Assembly (NCBI GenBank): GCA_947486475.1
Contig: CANKTR010000002.1
Span: 7,602-71,601, forward strand
Source of the DNA: Microbacteriaceae bacterium
GTDB taxonomy: Bacteria > Actinomycetota > Actinomycetes > Actinomycetales > Microbacteriaceae
Length of the DNA stretch: 64,000 nt
Direction of reading: 5' to 3'
In this document: in pieces, positions 1 to 8,839 of the stretch
How the letters are laid out: every line of letters begins with the position of its first letter
Numbering within the stretch: the stretch's first letter is position 1
The notes under the pieces: model-generated
The model's input: the letters and a program-made list of their open reading frames with translations, nothing else
Told to the model about the DNA's origin: nothing
Database searches by the model: none
Position numbers and translations under genes: made by a program

Positions 1-402
1 CTCCGGACCGTCATGACCGAAGCCCGTGATCGACAACACAGTGGCGCGCGGGTTGAGTGCGTGAATGCGCGCATCGTCGAAGCCCAAGCGGGCGAGGGTT
101 CCCACTCGGAAGTTTTCGATCAGCACGTCGGCGCGTTCGATGAGTGTCGTGAGGGCAGAGGTTCCCTCGTCGGTCTTCAGGTCGAGAACGACGGATTCCT
201 TGTTTCGATTGATGGACAGAAAGTACGTCGATTCACCGCCGACAAATGGCGGTCCCCACCGACGTGAATCGTCCCCGTCGGGGGACTCGATTTTGATGAC
301 CCGTGCCCCCAGGTCGCCCAACATTTGCGCGGCCTGCGGCCCGGCGACAGCACGGGACAGATCCACAACCAGGATTCCCGTGAGAGGCCCGTGGCTCGTC
401 AC
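1..402 (-). CDS. CaiB/BaiF family CoA-transferase, 3' end outside window
   Basis: The 134 visible codons are the N-terminal part of a family III CoA-transferase, which moves CoA between acyl-CoA and a free acid. Seen: the opening LVVDLSRAVAGPQAAQMLGD followed by GARVIKIE, then FLSINRNKESVVLDLK and the family signature ENFRVGTLARLGF ending in SITGFGHDGPE. The GTG start is chosen because it lies one base after the stop of the upstream DedA gene and has a GGAAG element about ten bases before it; this suggests co-transcription. The catalytic Asp region lies beyond the window edge, so the substrate cannot be inferred. Confidence 0.85.
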   Translation of the reverse strand, partial: MTSHGPLTGILVVDLSRAVAGPQAAQMLGDLGARVIKIESPDGDDSRRWGPPFVGGESTYFLSINRNKESVVLDLKTDEGTSALTTLIERADVLIENFRVGTLARLGFDDARIHALNPRATVLSITGFGHDGPE

Positions 403-403
403 G

Positions 404-1078
404 TCAGTTGCTTCCGACCTGACGGTTGGCACGCCAGGCGCGATAACCCGCGATGAGTGACAACGAGATCACGACACCCGCAATGACATACGCGGCAGAT
501 TTCACGCCGGGGATGAAATGCGCGCCGTACCCGGCGAGGGTCAGACCGACACCCCACAGGATTGCGCCCGTGGCGTTCGAGGTGAGGAATCGGTAATAGT
601 CCATTCGCCCGATTCCGGCAATCCACGGAATGAAAACACGGCCGTAGGGCACGAATCGTGCGACGACGACCGACCACCACCCGTAACGGGTGTACATCAC
701 TTCGACACCCGCGACGATTTTGGCCATCCGCGGGCTGGTGCGTGCGTCCAGATAGGGTCTGCCCAAATTACGACCCATGACGAATCCCAGTTGGTCCCCC
801 ATGAATGCGGCGATTCCCGTTCCGATGGCCAAGACGATGACGTCGACCCCCACAATCGTCGCCGCGAGAAGGCCCGAGGCGAACAGCAGCGTGTCACCGG
901 TGATGAACGGGATGAATGCCCCGATGAAAAGCCCGGTTCCGGCGAACACCAATGCCCACACCAACAGATAAAAGGCGATAACTCCGGCGGTCGCGATGGT
1001 GTCGTTAAACCAGGGAAGCAAGTCTTCCGAGGCGGCCATAATCATGGTTCTACCGTACCCCGTGCGTTCACCCGACAT
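404..1078 (-). CDS. DedA family membrane protein (SNARE-associated fold)
   Basis: A 224-residue DedA/VTT-type integral membrane protein. Seen: several hydrophobic segments, the re-entrant motif region FIPFITGDTLLFASGLLA, GDQLGFVMGRNLGRPYL, and the typical RFVPYGRVFIPWIAGIGRM with its conserved arginines. Family members act in lipid scrambling, undecaprenyl-phosphate recycling or membrane homeostasis; the exact role here is not known. GGAGG precedes the first ATG at very short spacing, so a start 11 codons further in (position 1045) is also possible. Its stop is one base from the CoA-transferase start. A second DedA protein lies at 2193-2858. Confidence 0.85.
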   Translation of the reverse strand: MSGERTGYGRTMIMAASEDLLPWFNDTIATAGVIAFYLLVWALVFAGTGLFIGAFIPFITGDTLLFASGLLAATIVGVDVIVLAIGTGIAAFMGDQLGFVMGRNLGRPYLDARTSPRMAKIVAGVEVMYTRYGWWSVVVARFVPYGRVFIPWIAGIGRMDYYRFLTSNATGAILWGVGLTLAGYGAHFIPGVKSAAYVIAGVVISLSLIAGYRAWRANRQVGSN

Positions 1079-1126
1079 TTACCTCCACGGCACCGCCTCG
1101 ACACCTATCTGACAGATTCTGAGAGC

Positions 1127-2254
1127 GTGAAAATCGTCATCGTGACTGAGTCATTTCTGCCCCAGCTCAACGGCGTGACCAATTCGGTCATCCGCGTGGC
1201 GAGACACCAACGTGACCTTGGGCACGACGTGGCGATTGTCGCCCCGACACGACTGGGGCCAAAGTTTGAAGGCATCCCCGTCCACATCGTCCCCAGCATC
1301 CCGCTCGTGAAGTTCGCGGTCGGGATTCCCAGCATCGCAGTGTCGAATCTCCTCGACAGCATCGGCCCCGACCTCATTCACGTGGCTAGTCCCTTCGCGT
1401 TGGGTGCCCAGGCGATTGCCTACGCGCAACGAAACTCGATTGCGTCGGTCGCCGTGTACCAGACCGACATAGCCGGCTACCTTCACCGATACGGGATGGC
1501 CGTAGCCAAACCGATGGTCGATCGATTCGTTGCGAACACCCACAACGCGGCCACCGTGACTCTCGTGCCGACACCCATCGCGAGGGACGCCTTGAAGGAA
1601 CTCGGCGTCAAGAATCTCGCGGTGTGGGGACGCGGTGTCGACCTCGACGGGTTTCACCCGAACAACCGATTCACGGACGAGGCACTCGCGTTCCGTACCG
1701 CCCATGCTCCGAACGGTGAACGAATCATCGGATACGTCGGACGGCTCGCTGCGGAAAAACAGGTCGACCGTTTCCGCGAACTCCTCAACATCCCCCACAC
1801 CCGCATCGTATTGGTCGGCGACGGTCCCGAGCGCGCGCGCCTCGAGTCGATGCTTCCCGCGGAATCCGTGACGTTTCTCGGTAGCCGAAGCGGACGCGAA
1901 CTTCAGATCGCGTACGCGGCAATGGACGTTTTTGTGCACTTCGGCACCAACGAGACCTTCGGACAAACCATTCAAGAGGCACAGTCCGCCGGCTTGCCGG
2001 TGGTTGCCCCTCGTTCCGGCGGCCCAATCCACCTCATCGATTCCGGTGTCGACGGCATGCTTTTCGAGGTCGGCGACCACGGGAGCCCGCGAGTGGCCGT
2101 GCAACACTTGTTAGACGACGACGAGCTTCGCTCCCGAATAGGCGAAGCAGGACGCCGCAGAGTGTTGGGAAAGTCCTGGGAGGCGGTGAACGATGAACTC
2201 ACTCACCACTACGACGTCGCTCGCTCTCGGGCCAAGCGTCGTGCCCTGGCTTGA
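1127..2254 (+). CDS. GT4 family glycosyltransferase, mannosyltransferase-like
   Basis: A 375-residue GT-B fold retaining glycosyltransferase. Seen: N-terminal VTESFLPQLNGVTNSVIRV, the hinge VWGRGVDLDGFHP, the donor-site region IGYVGRLAAEKQVDRF, and the C-terminal EX7E-like NETFGQTIQEAQSAGLPVVAP. This matches actinobacterial GDP-mannose-dependent alpha-mannosyltransferases of the MgtA/PimB type, which build phosphatidylinositol mannosides or glycolipids at the inner membrane leaflet. GTG start with GAGAGC upstream; the open frame runs much further upstream but overlaps the divergent DedA gene and has no family similarity there. The 3' end overlaps the next DedA gene by 62 bases, implying coupled translation. 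Donor and acceptor are inferred only. Confidence 0.85.
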   Translation: MKIVIVTESFLPQLNGVTNSVIRVARHQRDLGHDVAIVAPTRLGPKFEGIPVHIVPSIPLVKFAVGIPSIAVSNLLDSIGPDLIHVASPFALGAQAIAYAQRNSIASVAVYQTDIAGYLHRYGMAVAKPMVDRFVANTHNAATVTLVPTPIARDALKELGVKNLAVWGRGVDLDGFHPNNRFTDEALAFRTAHAPNGERIIGYVGRLAAEKQVDRFRELLNIPHTRIVLVGDGPERARLESMLPAESVTFLGSRSGRELQIAYAAMDVFVHFGTNETFGQTIQEAQSAGLPVVAPRSGGPIHLIDSGVDGMLFEVGDHGSPRVAVQHLLDDDELRSRIGEAGRRRVLGKSWEAVNDELTHHYDVARSRAKRRALA

Positions 2255-2858
2255 CGCCAAGGCCATCATCAATCAGGTTGGGCCCTACGCCACTTACGCC
2301 GTCGCGCTGATTATCTTCATTGAAACCGCGTTCATCCTGACATCGTTCCTTCCCGGCGACAGCTTGCTATTCGTTCTCGGTATAACTCTCGCGGCCACCA
2401 CCGATTTCCCTGTCTGGCTGGCAATCCCGTTGGTCACCGCCAGCGCGATTGCGGGCAGCCAAATAGGTTTCGCGACCGGTCACGCGGTTGGGCCCGTGTT
2501 GTTCGAGCGGCGGCACACCTGGATCTTCAACCCGACGTTCGTCGCCAAAGCCCACGAATACTTTGAAAAATATGGACCGCGCGCCATAATCCTCGCTCGA
2601 TTCATACCCATTGTGCGCGCTCTTGTGCCCATGCTCGCGGGAATCTCCAAGATGGACCGGCGGACATTTCTCGTCAATAACATTCTGGGCGCCGTCATCT
2701 GGGTGACCAGCCTCGTGGGAATTGGCTACCTGCTCGGCGAGGTGCCGTTTGTTGCGGAACACATTGACACCGCAATTTTGATTGTCATCATCGTGACCTC
2801 GCTCCCGTTTCCCCTCGAGCTCCTGCGGGAATGGATCATCCGAAAACGTCAGCGCTAG
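2193..2858 (+). CDS. DedA family membrane protein
   Basis: A 221-residue second DedA paralogue, more like the classical DedA group than the one at 404-1078. Seen: ETAFILTSFLPGDSLLFVLG with the conserved PGD, IAGSQIGFATGHAVG, the basic loop FEKYGPRAIILARFIPIVRALVPMLAGISKM, and a basic C-terminus (REWIIRKRQR). It starts 62 bases inside the glycosyltransferase gene and probably shares its mRNA, so a role in lipid-carrier or glycolipid trafficking is a fair inference. Its TAG stop overlaps the stop of the convergent ugd gene within one CTAG. Confidence 0.87.
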   Translation: MNSLTTTTSLALGPSVVPWLDAKAIINQVGPYATYAVALIIFIETAFILTSFLPGDSLLFVLGITLAATTDFPVWLAIPLVTASAIAGSQIGFATGHAVGPVLFERRHTWIFNPTFVAKAHEYFEKYGPRAIILARFIPIVRALVPMLAGISKMDRRTFLVNNILGAVIWVTSLVGIGYLLGEVPFVAEHIDTAILIVIIVTSLPFPLELLREWIIRKRQR

Positions 2859-4030
2859 TTGTCGCCGAACAGGTCCCTGGTGTAGACCTTGTCCCCCGCC
2901 ACCGCGAGCTCGTCGGTCTGGCGGTTGGCGATGATCACATCGGAACGCGAGACGAAATCGGCGAAATCCGTGACCAGTTCGAGGTCGTCGAAGGTCGCAT
3001 CCGAGAGATTCGGTTCGTACACCACGACGGCAATGCCCGCGGCGCGAAGTCGGTCGGTTATCCCGATGATGCTCGATTCGCGGAAGTTGTCACTTCCCGC
3101 CTTCATGATGAGTCGATACACGCCCACCGTCGTCGGTTTCTTGGCGACGATCTCGGAGGCGATGAAATCTTTTCGAAGTTCGTTCGCTTCGACCGCCGCG
3201 CGAATCGTGCTCTGCGGGACGTTTCGGTAATTCGCCAACAGCTGTTTCGTGTCTTTGGGCAAACAGTAGCCGCCATACCCGAAGGACGGATTGTTGTATC
3301 CCGACCCGATGCGGGGATCGAGACTGACGCCGTTGATGACCGCCCGCGCGTCCAGACCGTGCACCGCGGAAAACGTGTCGAGTTCGTTGAAGTAGGCGAC
3401 GCGGAGTGCCAGATAAGTATTCGCGAACAACTTGATTGCCTCGGCCTCAGTGGAACCGGTCAGAAGAATGGTCGGTTTCGCGTCCTCCGACGCGTCAGCG
3501 AGCAGCTCGGCAAACGCCTGCCCCCGCTCGGATTGTTCACCGACGATGATGCGCGACGGGTGGAGGTTGTCGAACAACGCACTGCCTTCGCGCAGAAACT
3601 CGGGGGAAAACACGATGTCGGTCGTCGAATACTTTGTGCGAACGCTCTCGGTGAAACCGACGGGCACGGTCGACTTCACCACGATGAGAGCGCCGGGCCG
3701 GTGCTCGAGCACCAACCGAATCACCGACTCGACGCTCGACGTGTCGAACGTGTCGGCGTCGGGGTCGTAGTTCGTCGGGGTCGCCACAATCACAACGTCC
3801 GCCGTGGAGATCGCACCCACCGAGTCGGTGGTGGCGGTCAAGCGAAGGTCTTTCTCGGCAAAGAATCGCGACACGTCTGCGTCCTCGATGGGAGAAATTC
3901 GATTGTTGACCTGGTCCACTTTGGACGGATCGAGGTCAATGGCGACGACGTCGTTGTGCTGCGCGAGCAGAACCGCGAGTGAGAGCCCCACGTATCCGAT
4001 TCCGGCGACGACGATGCGCTGAGAGGACAT
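2855..4030 (-). CDS. ugd: UDP-glucose 6-dehydrogenase
   Basis: A 391-residue enzyme of the short bacterial type that oxidises UDP-glucose to UDP-glucuronate with two NAD+. Seen: N-terminal Rossmann motif VVAGIGYVGLSLAVLLAQH, SPEFLREGSALFDNLHPSRII, the central helix KLFANTYLALRVAYFNELD, substrate loop IGSGYNNPSFGYGGYCLPKDTKQL with the catalytic Cys, and a C-terminal UDP-binding domain. It supplies glucuronate for cell-surface glycans, and galU (7909-8799) supplies its substrate. Transcribed divergently from kynU over an 82-base spacer; convergent with DedA with overlapping stops. A GDP-mannose dehydrogenase is less likely given length and motif spacing. Confidence 0.93.
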   Translation of the reverse strand: MSSQRIVVAGIGYVGLSLAVLLAQHNDVVAIDLDPSKVDQVNNRISPIEDADVSRFFAEKDLRLTATTDSVGAISTADVVIVATPTNYDPDADTFDTSSVESVIRLVLEHRPGALIVVKSTVPVGFTESVRTKYSTTDIVFSPEFLREGSALFDNLHPSRIIVGEQSERGQAFAELLADASEDAKPTILLTGSTEAEAIKLFANTYLALRVAYFNELDTFSAVHGLDARAVINGVSLDPRIGSGYNNPSFGYGGYCLPKDTKQLLANYRNVPQSTIRAAVEANELRKDFIASEIVAKKPTTVGVYRLIMKAGSDNFRESSIIGITDRLRAAGIAVVVYEPNLSDATFDDLELVTDFADFVSRSDVIIANRQTDELAVAGDKVYTRDLFGDN

Positions 4031-4112
4031 TGGGCAAGTATATCGGCGGACGATAGCGCGAACGGGTGGGAAGTGGATAGTGTGACGAGTGGTTCAGAGG
4101 AAAGAGGTTCCC

Positions 4113-5429
4113 ATGTCCGAGCCCACACTCCCCGGCGACGCAACACTCCGGTCGACGGCACTTGCGCTCGACGCCGCCGACCCGCTCGCCTACTTTCGGG
4201 ATCGGTTCTACATCGACGATGAGGATGTGTGTTACCTCGACGGCAACTCCCTTGGGCGGCTCCCGCTCGAGACGGTGTCCGCCGTCGGTGAGTTCATGAA
4301 CGATGAGTGGGGTTCCGAAGCCGTCGACGGTTGGTCGCACTGGATTGACGAAGCGGGTTCCGTCGGCGACATCCTCGCGCACGCCGCGCTGGGAACCGGA
4401 CCCGGCCAAACCCTGGTGTGTGATACCACGAGCGTCAACCTGTACCAGTTGGTCGGTGCCGCAATCCGCGCGAACCGCGATCGAAAGACAATCGTCGTCG
4501 ACTCGGCCAATTTCCCCACCGACCGTTACATCGTCCAGGGACTCGCCGAAACGTTTGGGTTGACCATCGTGACGCTCGACACCGACGGGTCGGGCGGTCC
4601 CGGTTCAGTCGCCATCGATGCCATCGACGAGATGTTGACCGTCGCCACGTTGGAGCCGTTCCTCACGGACGACGTTGCGGTCATCACGCTGCAGGCCGTG
4701 AACTATCGCAGCGGCGCGCGCCCGGACATGAAAGCCATCAACGACCTCGCGCGCTCTCGCGGGATCTATGTCGTGTGGGATTGTGCTCACGCGATCGGCA
4801 GCATCGAATTGGACTTTGACGCAAACGGAGTGGACCTCGCCGTTGGCTGTACCTATAAGTATGGAAACAGTGGTCCCGGCGCACCCGCGTGGCTGTTCGT
4901 TCGAAAGGCGCTTCAGCCCGTGTTGAACCCGCCGATTCAGGGGTGGTTCGCCCAAAAAGACCAGTTCGCGATGGGTCCGGCGTTCGAGCCGACCACCACA
5001 ATCCGTCGATTCCAAATCGCCTCGCCGTCCATCATGGGGCTGCGATCGGTGAAACTGGCGTTCGAGCTGATCGACGAAGCCGGAATTTCGGCGATTGCGC
5101 GCAAAGCCGAACTCGGCACCGAATACATGATTCAGCTGGTCGACGAGTGGTTGGTTCCGCTCGGATTTCGACTGGGAACGCCGCGTGAGGCACTCAAGCG
5201 CGGCGGGCACATCACGATTCACCACCCCGATGCGAAACAGATTGCGCTCGCGATGCGGAAAGTGTCGAAAGTTGTGCCTGATTTCCGAATGCCCGACGGT
5301 ATCCGGATTGCCCTGTCCCCACTGCCCACCTCGTTCGTCGAAATGTGGGACGGGCTCGCACGCACTCGCGACCTCGTCGCGAGCGGCGAATACAAAGGCG
5401 TCACTGATGAAGGAAACCGCGTCACATGA
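4113..5429 (+). CDS. kynU: Kynureninase
   Basis: A 438-residue fold-type I PLP enzyme that cleaves kynurenine to anthranilate and alanine. Seen: DDEDVCYLDGNSLGRLP near the N-terminus, the aspartate motif VWDCAHAIGS, and the PLP-lysine motif CTYKYGNSGPGAPAWLFVRK, followed by IQGWFAQKDQF. The ATG at 4113 is preferred over one eight codons earlier because it has AAAGAGG at good spacing. The stop overlaps the start of the next gene as ATGA, so kynU and the tryptophan dioxygenase are translationally coupled. No N-formylkynurenine formamidase, the enzyme acting between the two, is found in the window. Confidence 0.95.
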   Translation: MSEPTLPGDATLRSTALALDAADPLAYFRDRFYIDDEDVCYLDGNSLGRLPLETVSAVGEFMNDEWGSEAVDGWSHWIDEAGSVGDILAHAALGTGPGQTLVCDTTSVNLYQLVGAAIRANRDRKTIVVDSANFPTDRYIVQGLAETFGLTIVTLDTDGSGGPGSVAIDAIDEMLTVATLEPFLTDDVAVITLQAVNYRSGARPDMKAINDLARSRGIYVVWDCAHAIGSIELDFDANGVDLAVGCTYKYGNSGPGAPAWLFVRKALQPVLNPPIQGWFAQKDQFAMGPAFEPTTTIRRFQIASPSIMGLRSVKLAFELIDEAGISAIARKAELGTEYMIQLVDEWLVPLGFRLGTPREALKRGGHITIHHPDAKQIALAMRKVSKVVPDFRMPDGIRIALSPLPTSFVEMWDGLARTRDLVASGEYKGVTDEGNRVT

Positions 5430-6244
5430 GCACACAGGCCCTCACCTACACCCAGTACCTCAAGATCGACGAGTTGCTCTCGCTCAACCAGCCACAGTCC
5501 GAAGAACACGACGAACCGTTGTTCATCGCGATTCACCAGGTGTACGAACTGTGGTTCAAGCAAATCTTGCACGAGTTCGGTGCGGCACAACGCACGCTGG
5601 AAGCCGGCGAAACTTTTGGGTCGCTGGCGACTCTCGGCCGAATCCGGACAATCTTGAAGACGTGCGTGAGTCAACTCGACATTCTCGAAACAATGACGCC
5701 GCTCCAGTTCAATTCGTTTCGCGATCGGTTGTCGTCGGGGTCAGGGTTTCAATCCGCGCAGTTCCGCGAACTCGAGGCCGTACTCGGTCGTCGCGATCAC
5801 GCGGGTGCCGGCGCTGGCGCTGGGACAGGAATGGGCATGAGCGAACACCTCGTTGCCGGCTCGCCAGCCCGTCAGCGCGTCGAGAACGCGATGGCGCGTC
5901 GTTCGGTGTGGGATTCGACCCTTCGCTACCTCGTCGCACGCCAGCACGCGATTCCCGCCGAAGTGCTCGACCGTGACGTCAGCGCGCCGTACGGTGGCGA
6001 CGAACGAGTGCAAGACGTGTTGCTCGCCGTCCACCGTGACGACCCCGAGGCGGGACTCGTCTGCGAGTCACTCGTCGATATCGACGAGGGCATGCAGGAG
6101 TGGCGATACCGTCACGTCAAGATGGTCGAACGCACGATCGGCAACAAGCCGGGAACGGGCGGTTCGAGCGGAGTCGGCTACCTGCAGTCAACCCTTTTCC
6201 ACTCGGTCTTCCCCGACCTGTGGGCTATTCGCACCAAATTCTAA
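5426..6244 (+). CDS. kynA: Tryptophan 2,3-dioxygenase
   Basis: A 272-residue haem enzyme that opens the indole ring of tryptophan to N-formylkynurenine. Seen: FIAIHQVYELWFKQILHEF, ETMTPLQFNSFRDRL, SGFQSAQFRELEAVLG, and the haem-ligand region WRYRHVKMVERTIG followed by the GTGGSSGVGYL substrate loop. It overlaps kynU by four bases. Odd feature: directly after the SGFQSAQFRE helix there is a run of alternating Ala and Gly (about residues 130-138) and then Gly/Met, a low-complexity stretch in a surface region. All residues expected for activity are present. Followed by a weak hairpin and a tRNA on the other strand. Confidence 0.95.
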   Translation: MSTQALTYTQYLKIDELLSLNQPQSEEHDEPLFIAIHQVYELWFKQILHEFGAAQRTLEAGETFGSLATLGRIRTILKTCVSQLDILETMTPLQFNSFRDRLSSGSGFQSAQFRELEAVLGRRDHAGAGAGAGTGMGMSEHLVAGSPARQRVENAMARRSVWDSTLRYLVARQHAIPAEVLDRDVSAPYGGDERVQDVLLAVHRDDPEAGLVCESLVDIDEGMQEWRYRHVKMVERTIGNKPGTGGSSGVGYLQSTLFHSVFPDLWAIRTKF

Positions 6245-6263
6245 AAATCTGAGTGGAGATAGG

Positions 6264-6288
6264 CGCAACAAACCGGTTGGTTGTTGCG
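6264..6288. terminator. Candidate hairpin between kynA and tRNA-Ala
   Basis: Eight-base-pair arms CGCAACAA / TTGTTGCG around a CC/GG-rich loop, lying between convergent kynA and tRNA-Ala. No good T-tract follows on either strand, so it may be a weak or factor-assisted terminator serving both directions. Confidence 0.4.
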
Positions 6289-6317
6289 GAAAAGGTAACA
6301 CCAAACGAACCTGTGGG

Positions 6318-6390
6318 TGGAGCTAAGGGGAATCGAACCCCTGACCTTCTCATTGCGAACGAGACGCGCTACCAACTGCGCTATAGCCCC
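6318..6390 (-). tRNA. tRNA-Ala (anticodon CGC)
   Basis: A 73-base cloverleaf. Acceptor arms GGGGCTA and TAGCTCC pair with the G3-U70 wobble that identifies alanine tRNAs; the anticodon loop is TTCGCAA (anticodon CGC, codon GCG), the T-loop is TTCGATT, and the discriminator is A. The CCA end is not encoded. Confidence 0.95.
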
Positions 6391-6430
6391 AGAGTGACCA
6401 GAATAGCACCGCGGGAATTTGCGGCGCGAA

Positions 6431-7228
6431 CTAGTTCGCGCGTCGGGCTCGAAGGGCTGCGGTGATGTCGATCGTGCCGGTTTCCTCGGTGGCGGGAGTG
6501 GCAGGCTCGGTGAATCGAGGATCCGCCGCCACTCCGGGTTCAGCGGCGCGGGCGGCTTGCTCTCGGATCCGAGCGGCGCGTTCGCGTGCTGCGACCGCTT
6601 TGACCTGTTCCTCGGTGACGATGAGTCCCGCGCCTTCGGGCACTGACCGGTGTTCCAGCGGGGTGCGGATCGGTGTCCATGTGTCGTCCACCACAGCAAC
6701 CGTGCGCCGGGTGGGCGAGGGTCGAGTCGCCCGGCGGGGCGGGCGGACGTCGCTGGTGTTGACGGCGATCAACCCGACGACGGACAGCAGTGCGCACCCG
6801 GCCGCGAGGACAAGGTAGGACCACGCAGTGAAATACGCCGCCGCGCCGGCTCCGCCGATGGAAACGACGACGCACATGCTGAGTGCGAGTTTTAACGCTC
6901 GATACCGAGCGGCGAGTCTGGGTGAGGCATCGAGCAGGGTGCGGCGCTCCCCGCGCCGGTGATGCCGGTCATTTGTTCGCGCGAGCCGTTCCATCTCGCG
7001 CCGGTGCTGCGCGATCTCGCGCGCGGACATCTGGCTCAGTGGCGTTTTCGGGACGATTCCCAGTTCTTGGGTGGTCGCGGCGATACGACGGGCATCGCGC
7101 TCAATGTTCCGCGTTTCTGCTCGGTCCCGCAGGTTCGGGGCCAAATACAGCAACCACAACAACCCACCGACGATAAGCGTCACGGTCGGTCCGAGTCCAC
7201 TGTTCACGTTCTCTACGGTAAATCGCAA
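6431..7228 (-). CDS. Hypothetical membrane protein with long charged cytoplasmic regions
   Basis: A 265-residue protein with one N-terminal hydrophobic segment (TVTLIVGGLLWLLYLAP, about residues 14-30), a long Arg-rich stretch with helical and probable coiled-coil character (about 34-105), two close transmembrane segments (about 112-155), and an Arg/Ala/Glu-rich tail. Similar small membrane proteins are common in Microbacteriaceae, but I do not recognise a named family or function. It lies between tRNA-Ala and an acetyltransferase gene on the same strand. The start could also be a GTG eight codons later (VNSGLGP). Confidence 0.75.
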   Translation of the reverse strand: MRFTVENVNSGLGPTVTLIVGGLLWLLYLAPNLRDRAETRNIERDARRIAATTQELGIVPKTPLSQMSAREIAQHRREMERLARTNDRHHRRGERRTLLDASPRLAARYRALKLALSMCVVVSIGGAGAAAYFTAWSYLVLAAGCALLSVVGLIAVNTSDVRPPRRATRPSPTRRTVAVVDDTWTPIRTPLEHRSVPEGAGLIVTEEQVKAVAARERAARIREQAARAAEPGVAADPRFTEPATPATEETGTIDITAALRARRAN

Positions 7229-7267
7229 ACTGCGGAACCCTCCCCAAGCGGCGGGGCGGTGTGTCGT

Positions 7268-7912
7268 TCAGCGAAGAGGTGTGCGAACGGCGCGGCGATC
7301 GACTTCGGGGATGTCGGCCAGGCTTTCGTTTGCCGTCCCCCGCGTCAAGCGGGCGAGCAATCCGCCCGTCACCTCGTCGATAGTGACCGCGAAACAGAAG
7401 TGGTCACGCCAGTCGCCGTCGATATGGATGTACCGGCGGCGCAAACCCTCGTACCGCATCCCCAGTTTTCGCACGATTCGCAACGAGGATTCGTTTTCGG
7501 GGCGAATACAAATTTCGATGCGGTGGATTCCGAGTCCCGTGAAACACCAATCAGCGACCAACGCCACTGCCGTGGGGGTGATGCCCCGTCCCGCGACGTC
7601 TTCCGAAATCCAGTACCCGATTGACCCCGACGCCAGTGACCCGAACGACAAACCGCTGACGGTGATTTGGCCAACGACTTTGCCCTGATGTTCGATCACG
7701 AATGGTGCGGCCTGATCGTGCCTCGCCAACCGGAGCAGCGAACGAACGATTGTTCCCGCCGCCGGTAATGCCGAATCACCGGGAATCGTCGCTTCCCACT
7801 TTTCCAGCCACGACCGATTGCGTTTCAGTTGAAGGCCGAGTTGCCGTGCATCGCGCGGCCGAATAGACCGGACGTACACATCCCCGTGGCTCAGAGTTGG
7901 GACGAAAATCAC
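7268..7912 (-). CDS. GNAT family N-acetyltransferase, RimJ/RimL-like
   Basis: A 214-residue GCN5-related acetyltransferase. Seen: VYVRSIRPRDARQL at the N-terminus, KRNRSWLEKWEATIP, IGYWISEDVAGRGITPTAVALVADWCF containing a G-R-G acetyl-CoA pyrophosphate loop, then GIHRIEICIRPENESSLRIVRKLGMRYEGLRRRYIHIDGDWRDH. This order is typical of RimJ-type protein N-terminal or ribosomal-protein acetyltransferases; the substrate cannot be told. It overlaps galU by four bases (ATGA), indicating an operon galU-GNAT, as is common in actinobacteria. An unusual tail of about 30 residues follows the core. Confidence 0.88.
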   Translation of the reverse strand: MIFVPTLSHGDVYVRSIRPRDARQLGLQLKRNRSWLEKWEATIPGDSALPAAGTIVRSLLRLARHDQAAPFVIEHQGKVVGQITVSGLSFGSLASGSIGYWISEDVAGRGITPTAVALVADWCFTGLGIHRIEICIRPENESSLRIVRKLGMRYEGLRRRYIHIDGDWRDHFCFAVTIDEVTGGLLARLTRGTANESLADIPEVDRRAVRTPLR

Positions 7913-8799
7913 GGACGGCGGTGCGATTCCACGTCAAGCCAACTCTCGAGCGCTGGCCCCAGGTCGGGGCGTTGCAGGGCGAGGCGAACAATCGCTTTGA
8001 TGTAATCGAGTTTGTCGCCCGTGTCGTAGCGACGACCTCGGAACACAATCCCCAGAACTCCACCCGCAATGTTGTCGGTCGCCATGTGCCGCAGCGCGTC
8101 GGTCAATTGAATTTCATTGCCCTTGCCCGGCTCGGTGCCTTCGAGAATCCCAAAAATCTCGGGGCGCAGCACATATCGGCCAATCACCGCGAGGTTGGAT
8201 GGGGCGTCCTTGGGATCGGGCTTTTCGACGAGGTCGACGATGCGAACAAGGTCCCCTTCGCCGATGTCTTCGATTGTGGCGATGCCATAGTGGTCGGTCA
8301 TGTCTTTCGGCACTTCCATGAGAGCGACAACGGAGGCCTGATGCTTTTCGTGCGCGGCGATCATGGGGCCGAGCACGTTGTCGCGTTCATCGATGAGGTC
8401 GTCACCGAGGAGGACCGCGAAGGACTCATTTCCGACGTGCATCTGTGACCGCAGTACAGCGTGACCGAGTCCGCGCGGCTCACCCTGCCGGACGTAGTGC
8501 ATGTCAGCGAGGTCGGTTGACTGCTCGACAGACGCCAACTTGGACGAGTCGCCCTTTTTCCGCAACGCGCTCTCGAGTTCCGGTGCGTTGTCAAAATGGT
8601 TTTCGAGCGCGTTCTTGTTGCGTCCGGTAATCATGAGAACATCGTGCAGACCGTTGCGCACCGCTTCTTCGACGACGTATTGAATCGCGGGCTTGTCCAC
8701 GACCGGCAGCATTTCCTTCGGCATGGCCTTGGTCGCGGGCAAGAATCGGGTACCCAGGCCAGCAGCGGGGATTACCGCTTTGGTAATACGTGTAGACAT
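7909..8799 (-). CDS. galU: UTP-glucose-1-phosphate uridylyltransferase
   Basis: A 296-residue nucleotidyltransferase making UDP-glucose from UTP and glucose-1-phosphate. Seen: the signature VIPAAGLGTRFLPATKAMPKEM, VDKPAIQYVVEEAVRNG, VRQGEPRGLGHAVL, LLGDDLID metal site, and VEKPDPKDAPSNLAVIGRYVL. It feeds ugd in the same window and other glucosyl transfers. The start ATG is 40 bases from the divergent folate gene, so both promoters are compact or overlapping. Confidence 0.95.
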   Translation of the reverse strand: MSTRITKAVIPAAGLGTRFLPATKAMPKEMLPVVDKPAIQYVVEEAVRNGLHDVLMITGRNKNALENHFDNAPELESALRKKGDSSKLASVEQSTDLADMHYVRQGEPRGLGHAVLRSQMHVGNESFAVLLGDDLIDERDNVLGPMIAAHEKHQASVVALMEVPKDMTDHYGIATIEDIGEGDLVRIVDLVEKPDPKDAPSNLAVIGRYVLRPEIFGILEGTEPGKGNEIQLTDALRHMATDNIAGGVLGIVFRGRRYDTGDKLDYIKAIVRLALQRPDLGPALESWLDVESHRRP

Positions 8800-8839
8800 G
8801 CCTCAAGGGTATCGTGATGGCGCTCTTTAGGATGGGCTT

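Noticed and set aside
2831..3982. 383-codon open frame on the plus strand
   Set aside because: Antisense of ugd; Arg/Val/His-rich without recognisable motifs.
6253..6465. 70-codon plus-strand frame
   Set aside because: It runs across tRNA-Ala antisense and has no coding character.
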